A stretch of DNA of 64,000 nucleotides, from NCBI RefSeq assembly GCF_029968035.1, contig NZ_JASCIQ010000021.1, positions 81,044-145,043 on the forward strand, written 5' to 3'. Source of the DNA: Streptomyces cavernicola. GTDB lineage: Bacteria > Actinomycetota > Actinomycetes > Streptomycetales > Streptomycetaceae. How positions within the stretch are numbered: the stretch's first letter is position 1; the number at the start of each line of letters is the position of its first letter. The notes beneath the pieces were generated by a model, which saw nothing but the letters and a program-made list of their open reading frames with translations, was not told the origin of the DNA and searched no databases. Made by a program: the position numbers and the translations under genes. Positions 43,742 to 51,348 of the stretch are shown one piece after another.

Positions 43742-44474
43742 CGCTCTTCTCCCCTCCCCGCCCTTCCCGAAGTCCTCAGCGGACGGCCACCCGGGGGCGG
43801 CGGCCCCCGGACCCCCGTCCCGGCGGCTGCCGCCCCCGCGCCTTTGCCCGGGGCTGAGCCCCCCGTGTCCCTGCCCGGGGCTGCGCCCCGCGCCTCTGTC
43901 CGGGGCTGCCGCCCCTGGGCCCCGCTTCGGGGCTTCGCCCCGTGCCCCGGGTTGTCGTTCGGCTTTCCCGCCGTCGTGGCTGGTCGCGCAGTTCCCCGCG
44001 CCCCTCGTCGGGGGCTTCGCCCCCAGCTCCGGTTGTTGTTCGGGTGCTTGCGCCGTGGTGGCTGGTCGCGCAGTTCCCTGCGCCCCTGCCGGGGGCTGCG
44101 CCCCGGACTCCGGCCGTCATTCGACTGCTGCGCCGTGGTGGTTGGTCGCGCGGTTCCCCGCGCCCCTGAAAAGCCAGCCCCTGCCGGGGCTGAATCCCGC
44201 CTCAGCTCGCAGAACCTCGCCCGACTCCGCAAAAGACCAGCCCCCGGCATTCGAGGGGCAGGGGGCAGATTCAGCCTCTCCGGCGTTTGAGGAGCGGGGG
44301 GTTCGGGGGCTGGCCCCCGACGATGGGGTTCCGGGGAGTAGCCCCGTGGTGGGGTTCCGGGGCGGCAGCCCCGGCGGGGTCTGGGGCGGCGGAGCCCCGG
44401 GGAGCGGGGGTTTGGGGGCGGAGCCCCCGGGGCTGTCCGCAGGGCTTTCGGGAAGGGGCGGGGAGGGGAAAAAA
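43742..44474. repeat. Long intergenic repeat region
   Basis: No gene in about 730 bp. It is filled with short GC-rich inverted repeats (GGGGCTTCGCCCC type) and dispersed elements: GGTCGCGCAGTTCCCCGCGC occurs three times (about 43981, 44064 and 44144), and copies of the elements of the 35923-36255 gap lie near 44277 and 44446. Open frames here are low-complexity artefacts. Confidence 0.85.
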
Positions 44475-44510
44475 GACCGGCGGTACCGCGAGCGCGCGGT
44501 GCCGCCGGTC
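44475..44510. terminator. Strong hairpin before hutH
   Basis: GACCGGCGGTACCGCG / CGCGGTGCCGCCGGTC, 16-bp stem with one wobble and an AGCG loop, flanked by A-rich and CGTTT sequence. It probably insulates hutH from upstream transcription. Confidence 0.6.
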
Positions 44511-44531
44511 CTCGTTTGCCGGAGGGCAATC

Positions 44532-44547
44532 GTCTGGGATCCCAGAC
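44532..44547. promoter_or_regulatory. Palindrome before hutH (hut site 2)
   Basis: GTCTGGGATCCCAGAC, a perfect 16-bp palindrome 56 bp upstream of the hutH ATG. Its core fits the TCTGwwATwCCAGA-like pattern that I recall for the IclR-type HutR of corynebacteria. Confidence 0.75.
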
Positions 44548-44603
44548 AGGAACCCCTTGCGACCCCCTGCCGAAAGCCCCCTGTCCTCAGGCTTGATTGA
44601 CCT

Positions 44604-46142
44604 ATGAACGAAATCTCCGTGGGGGTCGGCCCCCTCTCCGCCGCCGATGTCGTGTCCGTCGCCCGGCACGGGGCCCGCTTGACCCTCAGCCACGAAGCGC
44701 TCGGCGAGATCTCCAAGAGCCGTCAGGTCATCGAGAACCTCGCCGACGACGTGGTCCCGCACTACGGCGTCTCCACCGGCTTCGGTGCCCTCGCCACCCG
44801 TCACATCCCGCTCGACCTGCGCGCCCAGCTGCAGCGCAGCCTCGTCCGCTCCCACGCGGCCGGCTCCGGCCCCGAGGTCGAGCGCGAGGTCGTCCGCGCC
44901 CTCATGCTCCTCCGCCTCTCGACGCTGGCCACCGGCCGCACCGGTGTCCGCCCCGAGACCGCGCAGGCCTACGCGGACCTGCTCAACGCCGGCATCACCC
45001 CGGTCGTCCACGAGTACGGCTCGCTCGGCTGCTCCGGCGACCTCGCCCCGCTCGCCCACTGTGCGCTCGCCGTCATGGGCGAGGGCCAGGTGCGCAACGC
45101 CGACGGTGAGCTGATGCCCGCCGCCGACGCGCTCGCCGCCGCCGGGCTCACCCCGGTCACGCTGCACGAGAAGGAGGGCCTGGCCCTCATCAACGGCACC
45201 GACGGCATGCTCGGCCAGCTCGTCATGGCCGCCGCCGACCTGCGGATGCTGCTGCGTACCGCCGACATCGCCGCCGCGATGAGCGTCGAGGGCCAGCTCG
45301 GCACCGACCGCGTCTTCGCCGCCGACCTGCAGGCCCTGCGCCCGCATCCCGGCCAGGCCTCCAGCGCCGCCAACCTGACGGCGCTGCTCGCCGACTCGGC
45401 GATCGTCGCCAGCCACCGCGGCCCCGAGTGCACCCGTGTCCAGGACGCGTACTCGCTGCGCTGCACCCCGCAGGTGCACGGCACCGCCCGTGACACCCTC
45501 GCGCACGCCGAGACCGTCGCCGACCGCGAGCTGGCCAGTGCCATCGACAACCCGGTCGTCACCCCCGACGGCCGCGTCGAGTCCAACGGCAACTTCCACG
45601 GCGCTCCCGTGGCCGCCGTCCTGGACTTCCTCGCGATCTCCGTGGCCGACCTCGCCTCGCTCTCCGAGCGCCGTACGGACCGCTTCCTGGACGTGGCCCG
45701 CAACCACGGCCTGAACGCGTTCCTCGCCGACGACCCCGGCGTCGACTCGGGCCACATGATCGCCCAGTACACGCAGGCCGGCATCGTCTCCGAGCTCAAG
45801 CGGCTCGCCGCCCCCGCCTCCGTGGACTCGATCCCCTCCAGCGCCATGCAGGAGGACCACGTGTCCATGGGCTGGGCCGCCGCCCGCAAGCTGCGTCGCG
45901 CCATCGACGGCCTGACCCGCGTGGTCGCCGTGGAGATCCTCACCGCGGCCCGTGCGCTCGACCTGCGCGCCCCGCTCACGCCGTCGCCCGCCACCGCGGC
46001 CGTCGTCGCGGGCCTGCGCGAGCACGTCGAGGGCCCCGGCACCGACCGGTACCTCGCCCCGGAGATCGAGTTCGCCGTGCAGTACGTGGCCGAGGGCCGT
46101 GCCCTCGCCGCCGCCGAGTCCGTCACCGGCAAGCTCGGCTGA
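44604..46142 (+). CDS. hutH: Histidine ammonia-lyase
   Basis: A 512-residue aromatic amino-acid ammonia-lyase. The MIO-forming tripeptide is Cys143-Ser144-Gly145 in GSLGCSGDLAPLAH; most relatives have Ala-Ser-Gly, but Cys-Ser-Gly occurs, as I recall, in characterised streptomycete enzymes, so activity is expected. Other motifs: YGVSTGFGALA near residue 55 (catalytic Tyr), LINGTDGMLGQL, and SSAMQEDHVSMGW near the C terminus. It converts histidine to urocanate, feeding hutU. It has its own promoter with a palindrome and ends in a strong terminator. Confidence 0.96.
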   Translation: MNEISVGVGPLSAADVVSVARHGARLTLSHEALGEISKSRQVIENLADDVVPHYGVSTGFGALATRHIPLDLRAQLQRSLVRSHAAGSGPEVEREVVRALMLLRLSTLATGRTGVRPETAQAYADLLNAGITPVVHEYGSLGCSGDLAPLAHCALAVMGEGQVRNADGELMPAADALAAAGLTPVTLHEKEGLALINGTDGMLGQLVMAAADLRMLLRTADIAAAMSVEGQLGTDRVFAADLQALRPHPGQASSAANLTALLADSAIVASHRGPECTRVQDAYSLRCTPQVHGTARDTLAHAETVADRELASAIDNPVVTPDGRVESNGNFHGAPVAAVLDFLAISVADLASLSERRTDRFLDVARNHGLNAFLADDPGVDSGHMIAQYTQAGIVSELKRLAAPASVDSIPSSAMQEDHVSMGWAAARKLRRAIDGLTRVVAVEILTAARALDLRAPLTPSPATAAVVAGLREHVEGPGTDRYLAPEIEFAVQYVAEGRALAAAESVTGKLG

Positions 46143-46200
46143 CACCCCTCGGGGTGTCTCCCGGCTGACCGGCGCCCGCTCGGCCGGTCCGTCGAACCGA

Positions 46201-46242
46201 GGACCCCTCCCGCCACCGATCACCCGGTGGCGGGAGGGGTCC
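46201..46242 (+). terminator. hutH terminator
   Basis: Perfect 18-bp stem (GGACCCCTCCCGCCACCG and complement) with a 6-nt loop, followed by TTTCG. Located 59 bp after the hutH stop. Confidence 0.85.
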
Positions 46243-46294
46243 TTTCGTATACGGGAGTACGGGAGTACGGGATTACGGGGCGGGGCGGGGCGGG

Positions 46295-47062
46295 TCAGGC
46301 GCCTGCGCTGCCGCCGATCCTCCGGCTCAACTGCTCCGCGGTACGGGAGACTTGGGCCGCGATGCGCTGCTGCTCCTCCGGGCCGACCTCCGCGACGGGG
46401 AACGTGACGGCCACCCCGGCCACCGGGTGTGCCTGGTGGTCGAGGACCGCCGCGGCCACCGAGGCGAAGCCGGTCGTCACCTCGCCGTCCTCCGTGGCGT
46501 ACCCGCGCCGCCGCGCCTCCACGAGGAGTTGCCGCAGCGCGGTCAGGGAGCCGGGACCCACCTCGTTGCGCAGCACGAACGCGGAGGCGTCGGGGAACAG
46601 GGCACGCACCTGCGCCTGCGGGAGCCCGGCGAGGACGGCGCGCCCGCTCGCGGTCAGATGCGCGGGCAGCCGCACCCCGACCTCGGTGACGAGCGGTGCC
46701 CGGCCGGGTGCGCGCTCCTCGATGACGTAGATGACCTCGCGGCCGTGCAGGACGGCGAGGTGCGCGTTGTGGCCCGTACGGTCGACGAGCTTCGCGAGCG
46801 GCACGCGGGCCAGGCGCTGGAAGGGGGCCTGGCGGCTGTAGCCGGAGCCGAGCTCGAAGGCGCCGACGCCGAGCCCGTACCGCCGCTCCTCCGGCAGGTG
46901 CACGACGAAGCCCTCGCGGGCCAGGGTGTCGAGCAGGTGGTACGTGGTCGAGCGGGGCACTCCCACGTCACGGCTGATCGCGGCGGCGGGCACGGGGCCC
47001 GCCTGACCGGCGAGGTAACGGAGGATGGCGAGGACTTGGGCTGCGGCGGGGACAGGGGCCAT
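46295..47062 (-). CDS. IclR family regulator, probable HutR
   Basis: A 255-residue IclR regulator. HTH ISRDVGVPRSTTYHLLDTLAREG is followed by the effector domain (LAVLHGREVIYVIEER, RLPAHLTASGRAVLAGL and GFASVAAAVLDHQAHPVAGV). It is convergent with hutH. A site TCTGGGATACGAGA lies 53 bp upstream of its own start (47115-47128), matching those before hutH and hutU, so it is the best candidate for the histidine-utilisation regulator here. The symbol is left blank because the ligand is not shown. Confidence 0.9.
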   Translation of the reverse strand: MAPVPAAAQVLAILRYLAGQAGPVPAAAISRDVGVPRSTTYHLLDTLAREGFVVHLPEERRYGLGVGAFELGSGYSRQAPFQRLARVPLAKLVDRTGHNAHLAVLHGREVIYVIEERAPGRAPLVTEVGVRLPAHLTASGRAVLAGLPQAQVRALFPDASAFVLRNEVGPGSLTALRQLLVEARRRGYATEDGEVTTGFASVAAAVLDHQAHPVAGVAVTFPVAEVGPEEQQRIAAQVSRTAEQLSRRIGGSAGA

Positions 47063-47114
47063 ACCGGGAGATTACGTCCGGGGGTGGCGCCGGTCCCGGG
47101 CTCGTGCCCGGATA

Positions 47115-47128
47115 TCTGGGATACGAGA
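47115..47128. promoter_or_regulatory. Hut site 3, before the second iclR gene
   Basis: TCTGGGATACGAGA, an imperfect palindrome that matches the hutH and hutU sites at the pattern TCT-S-GGAT-N-C-S-AGA. Suggests autoregulation. Confidence 0.65.
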
Positions 47129-47142
47129 CGCCGACCGCCGCG

Positions 47143-47427
47143 TCACTCGCCCACGATCTCCCTGAGCGCCGCCAGGTGCCCCGCGTACGCCCTGCGGCCC
47201 GCCGGGGTCAGGCGCAGCCACACCCGCTGCCGGGTGTCGCGCACCGCCTTGCGCTGTTCCACGTATCCCGCGTCGATGAGCGTGCCGGTGTGCTTGCTCA
47301 ACACCGAGGCGGACAGGTCGAGTTGCTCCTGCAGGACCGCGAACTCGGCCTCGCCCGCCGCCTCCAGGAGCGCGCAGATGCGCAGCCGGTTCGGGGCGTG
47401 GATGAGGTGGTCGAAGCCGTTCATCAT
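47143..47427 (-). CDS. Winged-helix (transcriptional) regulator, small
   Basis: A 94-residue winged-helix protein: IHAPNRLRICALLEAAGEAEF, then the recognition region DLSASVLSKHTGTLIDAGYVEQRK and the wing RQRVWLRLTPAGRRAYAGHL. The fold is that of the MarR/PadR-like 'transcriptional regulator' group that accompanies a membrane partner. Its ATG overlaps the stop of the upstream membrane-protein gene (ATGA), so the pair is translated together, an arrangement seen in bacterial sensor-like membrane/wHTH pairs. Confidence 0.87.
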   Translation of the reverse strand: MMNGFDHLIHAPNRLRICALLEAAGEAEFAVLQEQLDLSASVLSKHTGTLIDAGYVEQRKAVRDTRQRVWLRLTPAGRRAYAGHLAALREIVGE

Positions 47428-48047
47428 GCCGTGGCGTAGGAGGCCGGGGAGACCTTGCGGTGCAGTCGTACGAAGAGCAGGTGGAAGGCGATCGAGACGG
47501 CGGCGGCCGCGACCGAGGCGGCGATCAGCCAGAGTGGCTGCGCGGTGGCCTTGAACGCCCAGGCCGAGCCCATGAGCAGGACCGGCAGGCCGATCGTCAG
47601 CGGCACGGTCACCTTCCTGGGCAGGACGTCGAACCGCAGCGCGACGCCTGTGCGGCGGCGCCAGGCGGCGCCGACGTACGTGAAGAGGCCCAGGTAGAGC
47701 AGGGTCGACACGCCCAGGGTCACGGCCCAGGCCGAGTTCGGGAGCAGCCACTCGCGGTCGCTCAGCATCCCGCCGTAGGCGAAGGGGAAGAGCGCGACGT
47801 ACGCGGTGAGGACCGTCGCGAACCAGAGGGGCCAAGGGGTGGCGGAGCGGGCCTGTATCTCCTGCTTCACGCGCACCGCGTCGGCGAGCGCGGTGCTGGC
47901 TTCGGCGGGAGAGGGGAGTGCCTCTTCGGGAGTGGGCTCCTCGGAGGCGGGCTCCTCCGAAGTGGGCTCCTCTGGGGTGGGTTCCTCCGAAGTGGGCTGT
48001 GTCGCTTCGGAGTCGGGGCGCTCGGGGGTGTCCTTGTCGGTTTCCAC
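47424..48047 (-). CDS. Membrane protein with acidic repeat tail, wHTH partner
   Basis: About 207 residues. The N terminus is a low-complexity run of Ser/Thr-Glu-Glu-Pro units (EEPTPEEPTSEEP...), followed by four hydrophobic helices (PLWFATVLTAYVALFPFAYG; WAVTLGVSTLLYLGLFTYVG; VPLTIGLPVLLMGSAWAF; LWLIAASVAAAAVSIAFHLL). GTG 48047 is the preferred start; longer frames reach 48101. It overlaps the winged-helix gene and probably forms a functional pair with it. Its start lies inside the first of three TTTCC-N5-GGAAA sites. Confidence 0.8.
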   Translation of the reverse strand: METDKDTPERPDSEATQPTSEEPTPEEPTSEEPASEEPTPEEALPSPAEASTALADAVRVKQEIQARSATPWPLWFATVLTAYVALFPFAYGGMLSDREWLLPNSAWAVTLGVSTLLYLGLFTYVGAAWRRRTGVALRFDVLPRKVTVPLTIGLPVLLMGSAWAFKATAQPLWLIAASVAAAAVSIAFHLLFVRLHRKVSPASYATA

Positions 48048-48106
48048 GCCGGAAAGAGTACGGGTGACTTTCCGGCATGGCAACTGAATGTTTTCCGGCA
48101 TGGAAA
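48041..48106. promoter_or_regulatory. Three TTTCC-N5-GGAAA sites
   Basis: TTTCCACGCCGGAAA (48041-48055), TTTCCGGCATGGCAA (48069-48083) and TTTCCGGCATGGAAA (48092-48106), spaced 28 and 23 bp centre to centre. The same motif is thus repeated, once reversed, directly in front of the membrane-protein gene. The winged-helix protein is the likely binder. Confidence 0.65.
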
Positions 48107-48116
48107 CCAGGCTGGA

Positions 48117-48278
48117 CTACAGCTCCTCGAAGTCCGTCTTCTCGCGCACCCCGCAGTCCGGGCACGGCCAGTCGTCGGGCACCTCCGCCCACGGCGTGCC
48201 GGCCGGGAAGCCCTCGCGGGGCGCACCGGCCGCCTCCTCGTACACGAAGTCGCAGACGGGGCAGCGGAATCGGCTCAC
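48117..48278 (-). CDS. Rubredoxin
   Basis: A 53-residue rubredoxin with the two iron-binding CxxC pairs, FRCPVCDFVYEE and DWPCPDCGV. GTG 48278 overlaps the AlkB stop (GTGA). It carries electrons from a rubredoxin reductase to the alkane hydroxylase. Short open frame easily missed by annotation; the length fits the AlkG type. Confidence 0.93.
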   Translation of the reverse strand: MSRFRCPVCDFVYEEAAGAPREGFPAGTPWAEVPDDWPCPDCGVREKTDFEEL

Positions 48279-49426
48279 GCGGTCACCCCGTACCGTGCGC
48301 GCTTGCCGGGCTGGACGTTGGCGCGCGACAGGTCGCCGTCGTAGTGGGCGCGCACCCGGTGGTCCATCACGCGGCGCCACAGCGGCGGGAAGTAGGCGAG
48401 CACGATCATCCCCGCGTACCCGGTGGGCAGTTCGGGCGCCTCGTCGAAGTGGCGCAGGGCCTGGTAGCGGCGGACCGGGTTGGCGTGGTGGTCGCTGTGC
48501 CGCTGCAGGTGGTAGAGGAACACGTTGGAGGCGACGTTGTTGCTGTTCCAGCTGTGCCGGGGCGCGCAGCGCTCGTACCGCCCGGCGGAGGTGGTGGCCC
48601 GCAACAGGCCGTAGTGCTCGGTGTAGTTGATGACCTCCAGAAGGCTGAAGCCGAACACGGCCTGCACCAGGAGGTACGGGAGCACCTCGACGCCGAACGC
48701 CGCGACCAGCGCCCCGAAGAGCACGAGCGACATCGCCCAGGCGTTCAGGACATCGTTCCGCGGCGACCACGGGCTCTTGCCGCGCCGCTCCATCCGGCGG
48801 CGCTCAAGTCCCCACGCCGAGCGGAGACTTCCGTACACCGTGCGCGGCAGGAAGCGCCAGAAGCTCTCGCCGAGGCGGGCGCTCGCCGGGTCCTCGGGGG
48901 TGGCGACGCGGACGTGGTGGCCGCGGTTGTGCTCGATGAAGAAGTGCCCGTACAGCGTCTGCGCCAACGCCACCTTGGACAGCCAGCGCTCCAACTGCTC
49001 CTTCTTGTGGCCCAGTTCGTGCGCGGTGTTGATGGCGATGCCCGCCACCCCGCCGAGCGTGATCGTCAGGCCGATCCGGTCCGCGAGCCCCAGGTCGCCG
49101 CGGGTGAGCAGCCAGCAGCCGAGGACCAGGCCCGCGTACTGCAGCGGCAGGTAGAGGAAGGTGCACCAGCGGTAGTAGCGGTCCTGCTCCAGCCAGGCGA
49201 GCGCGCTCTCCGGCGGGTTGGCCGCGTCCTTGCCGATCAGCTGGTCGATCACCGGGAAGATCACGTAGAGCACCACGACGCCGGTCCACCAGAAGAGGCC
49301 CTGGCCGGTGGCGGCGACGAGGCCCCAGGCGATGAACGGGAACGCCGGGATGATCAGACCCAGAAGCCAGAGGTACCGCTTGGGATCCCGCCAGTCGGGC
49401 TCCGGGATCCCCGTCGTGCCGGCCAT
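48275..49426 (-). CDS. alkB: Alkane 1-monooxygenase
   Basis: A 383-residue integral membrane di-iron hydroxylase. The His boxes are NTAHELGHKK, EHNRGHH and LQRHSDHH, with the family marker NYTEHYG. About six hydrophobic helices surround them. It converts n-alkanes to 1-alkanols using rubredoxin, whose gene follows with a 4-bp overlap. Divergent from a TetR gene at 49589, its likely repressor. Confidence 0.95.
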   Translation of the reverse strand: MAGTTGIPEPDWRDPKRYLWLLGLIIPAFPFIAWGLVAATGQGLFWWTGVVVLYVIFPVIDQLIGKDAANPPESALAWLEQDRYYRWCTFLYLPLQYAGLVLGCWLLTRGDLGLADRIGLTITLGGVAGIAINTAHELGHKKEQLERWLSKVALAQTLYGHFFIEHNRGHHVRVATPEDPASARLGESFWRFLPRTVYGSLRSAWGLERRRMERRGKSPWSPRNDVLNAWAMSLVLFGALVAAFGVEVLPYLLVQAVFGFSLLEVINYTEHYGLLRATTSAGRYERCAPRHSWNSNNVASNVFLYHLQRHSDHHANPVRRYQALRHFDEAPELPTGYAGMIVLAYFPPLWRRVMDHRVRAHYDGDLSRANVQPGKRARYGVTA

Positions 49427-49588
49427 GTCACGCCCTCCTTGTGGGTGGGTTGCACCGTGCGGGGGTGGGTGGGCTGCGCCTGGGGGAGTGAGTTACGTCC
49501 GGCGCGATTCCCGTCCAGCAGTTAGACAGTTCGTCAGGGAAGTGTCAACAGCTGTAACAGGCTCTGGGACAGCTAGAGTTGGGGCACC

Positions 49589-50191
49589 ATGACGCGCTTT
49601 CGGCAAGCTGTCCGCACCCTGCTCCGGGAGCAGATCCTGGACGCCGCGTATCGGCTGGTCACCGAGGAGGGCTGGGCGCGGCTGCGGGTCGCGCCCGTCG
49701 CCCGCGGCGCCGGATGCAGCCGCCAGACCGTCTACAACGAATTCGGCACGAACCCCAAGAGCGCCATCGGCCTCGCCCTCGTCGAGCGCGAGGCGGAGCG
49801 GTTCCTGCTCGGCATCCAGGAGCAACTCGACGCCCACCGCGACTCGTTGGAGGCCGCGGCCGCCGCGGGCGTCGGCTTCGTACTGCATCGCGCCGACGCC
49901 AACCCGCTGATCCGCTCCGTGCTCACGGCGGCCCGCGGCGGCCAGGACGACGAGCTGCTCGCCTACCTCACCACCCGCCCCGAGCCGGTCTTCGACACCG
50001 CCACCGCCATGCTCGACGCGTACGCGGCCGACACCTGGCCCGAGGTCGACGCGGCCTCCCGCAGCCTCGCCGTCGAGACGATCGTCCGGCTCACCGTCAG
50101 CCACATCGTCCAACCGGCCGCGGATCCGGAGCAGTCGGCCGGCAGGATCGCCGCGATCACCGCACGCATCGCCTACCCGGCGAAGGAGTAG
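49589..50191 (+). CDS. TetR family regulator, probably of alkB
   Basis: A 200-residue TetR protein (REQILDAAYRLVTEEGW, then ARGAGCSRQTVYNEFGTNPKSAIGLAL). It is divergent from alkB across a 162-bp gap. TetR repressors beside actinobacterial alkB-rubredoxin genes respond to fatty acids, so a similar role is likely. The gap holds ACAGCTGT (49548-49555) and related GTCAACA/TGTAACA elements but no long clear palindrome. Confidence 0.9.
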   Translation: MTRFRQAVRTLLREQILDAAYRLVTEEGWARLRVAPVARGAGCSRQTVYNEFGTNPKSAIGLALVEREAERFLLGIQEQLDAHRDSLEAAAAAGVGFVLHRADANPLIRSVLTAARGGQDDELLAYLTTRPEPVFDTATAMLDAYAADTWPEVDAASRSLAVETIVRLTVSHIVQPAADPEQSAGRIAAITARIAYPAKE

Positions 50192-50214
50192 GAACTCGAC
50201 GGCTCTGGACTCCC

Positions 50215-51255
50215 TTACTTGTCCCAGTAGTTGAGCGGCGCCGACCCCACACTGCGGCCCTTGCGGTCCAGGATGCGGCCCACGTGCTTGACGGTGCGCA
50301 GGACCACCGCCCGCTCCGTGATGCGCAGGTCGAGATGGGCCAGGCGGCGGTTCACCAGAGCCTCCGTGGTGTGCACGTCGGCGAGGTCGGGCAGCCAGAT
50401 GTCCAGGACCAGGTTGTGCGCGCCCGCGGTGATGCTGCACATCCTGAGGCCGGGCAGCGTACGCAGCGCGCTCACCGTCTCGTCCAGGTGCTGGGCCGGC
50501 ACCGAGCCGAAGTACACCACCGAGATCGGGAAGCCCGTCAGCGGCCGGGCGAGCGCGCAGCGCAGCGAGAGCCGGCCCGTGGACGTGAGGACGCGGAGCC
50601 GGCGCCGCACCGTCGCCGTGGACGCCTCCACGGTCTCGGCGAGCTCCGTCAGCGGCATCCGCCCGTCCGCGCCGAGCGCGAGGGCGATCCGGCGGTCGAG
50701 CGGGCGCAGCGGCTCCTGCGGCAGGTTCGGGCGCTCCACGGCCAGCTCCTGCCGCTGCCGCCGGGTGAGGCTGCGCAGCCGCCACGAGGCGCCCTCGAAC
50801 GGCGTCGCCGTCATGACGTGGCTGCGCACCGCCCGTACGCCCGGCAGCTGCGAGATCCGCTCGCCCGCGAGCCGGGCCAGGCCGTCCAGGTCCGCGGCGC
50901 CGACGATCGCGAGCAGGTCGCGGCCCCCGGAGGTCTGCTTGAGGCTCAGTACGCAGGTGTCGCGGGCGAGCAGCCCGATGGTGTCCTCGCTGGGCCGCCC
51001 GTCCATGTCGATCTCGATCTGCGCGTACACCCCGTCGTCGTTGCCGGGGGACAGATAGCCGTCGACCCAGGCCATGCCCGTGCGCACCATCCGCTCCCAG
51101 CGCCGGGCCACCGTCACCGGGTCCACGTCCAGGACCTCGCCGGCCCGCACCCACGGGATGCGCGGCTGGATCTGCAGGGCGTGCACGATCGCCAGGTCGA
51201 GCTCGTCCAGGGTGTGCGCCCTGTCCGGCTCCGTGTGCGTTCGCTGCGTCTCCAT
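50215..51255 (-). CDS. Lrp/AsnC regulator with two HTH domains
   Basis: A 346-residue protein with two Lrp-type helix-turn-helix units: LDELDLAIVHALQIQPRIPW near residue 16 and LRPLDRRIALALGADGRMPL near 183, each followed by an Lrp ligand-sensing (RAM) half. Such fused Lrp proteins are about twice normal size and probably act as a pseudo-dimer. It is divergent from the amidohydrolase/AbgT-type operon and is the likely regulator. Ligand unknown. Confidence 0.92.
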   Translation of the reverse strand: METQRTHTEPDRAHTLDELDLAIVHALQIQPRIPWVRAGEVLDVDPVTVARRWERMVRTGMAWVDGYLSPGNDDGVYAQIEIDMDGRPSEDTIGLLARDTCVLSLKQTSGGRDLLAIVGAADLDGLARLAGERISQLPGVRAVRSHVMTATPFEGASWRLRSLTRRQRQELAVERPNLPQEPLRPLDRRIALALGADGRMPLTELAETVEASTATVRRRLRVLTSTGRLSLRCALARPLTGFPISVVYFGSVPAQHLDETVSALRTLPGLRMCSITAGAHNLVLDIWLPDLADVHTTEALVNRRLAHLDLRITERAVVLRTVKHVGRILDRKGRSVGSAPLNYWDK

Positions 51256-51348
51256 GAGGGGTGCCGAATCCTGCGTGAAGGGGTGGCCGAGTGACGGATT
51301 CCGGCGATTTTACCTGCATGCCGTCCCGTAAACCGACGATCGTCCGCC

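Noticed and set aside
43776..44600. Long open frames in the gap before hutH
   Set aside because: Low-complexity Pro/Arg/Gly translations of dispersed repeats without start signals or domains.
49427..49588. A long TetR palindrome before alkB
   Set aside because: Only an 8-bp ACAGCTGT core is symmetrical; the wider sequence does not pair well enough to call an operator.
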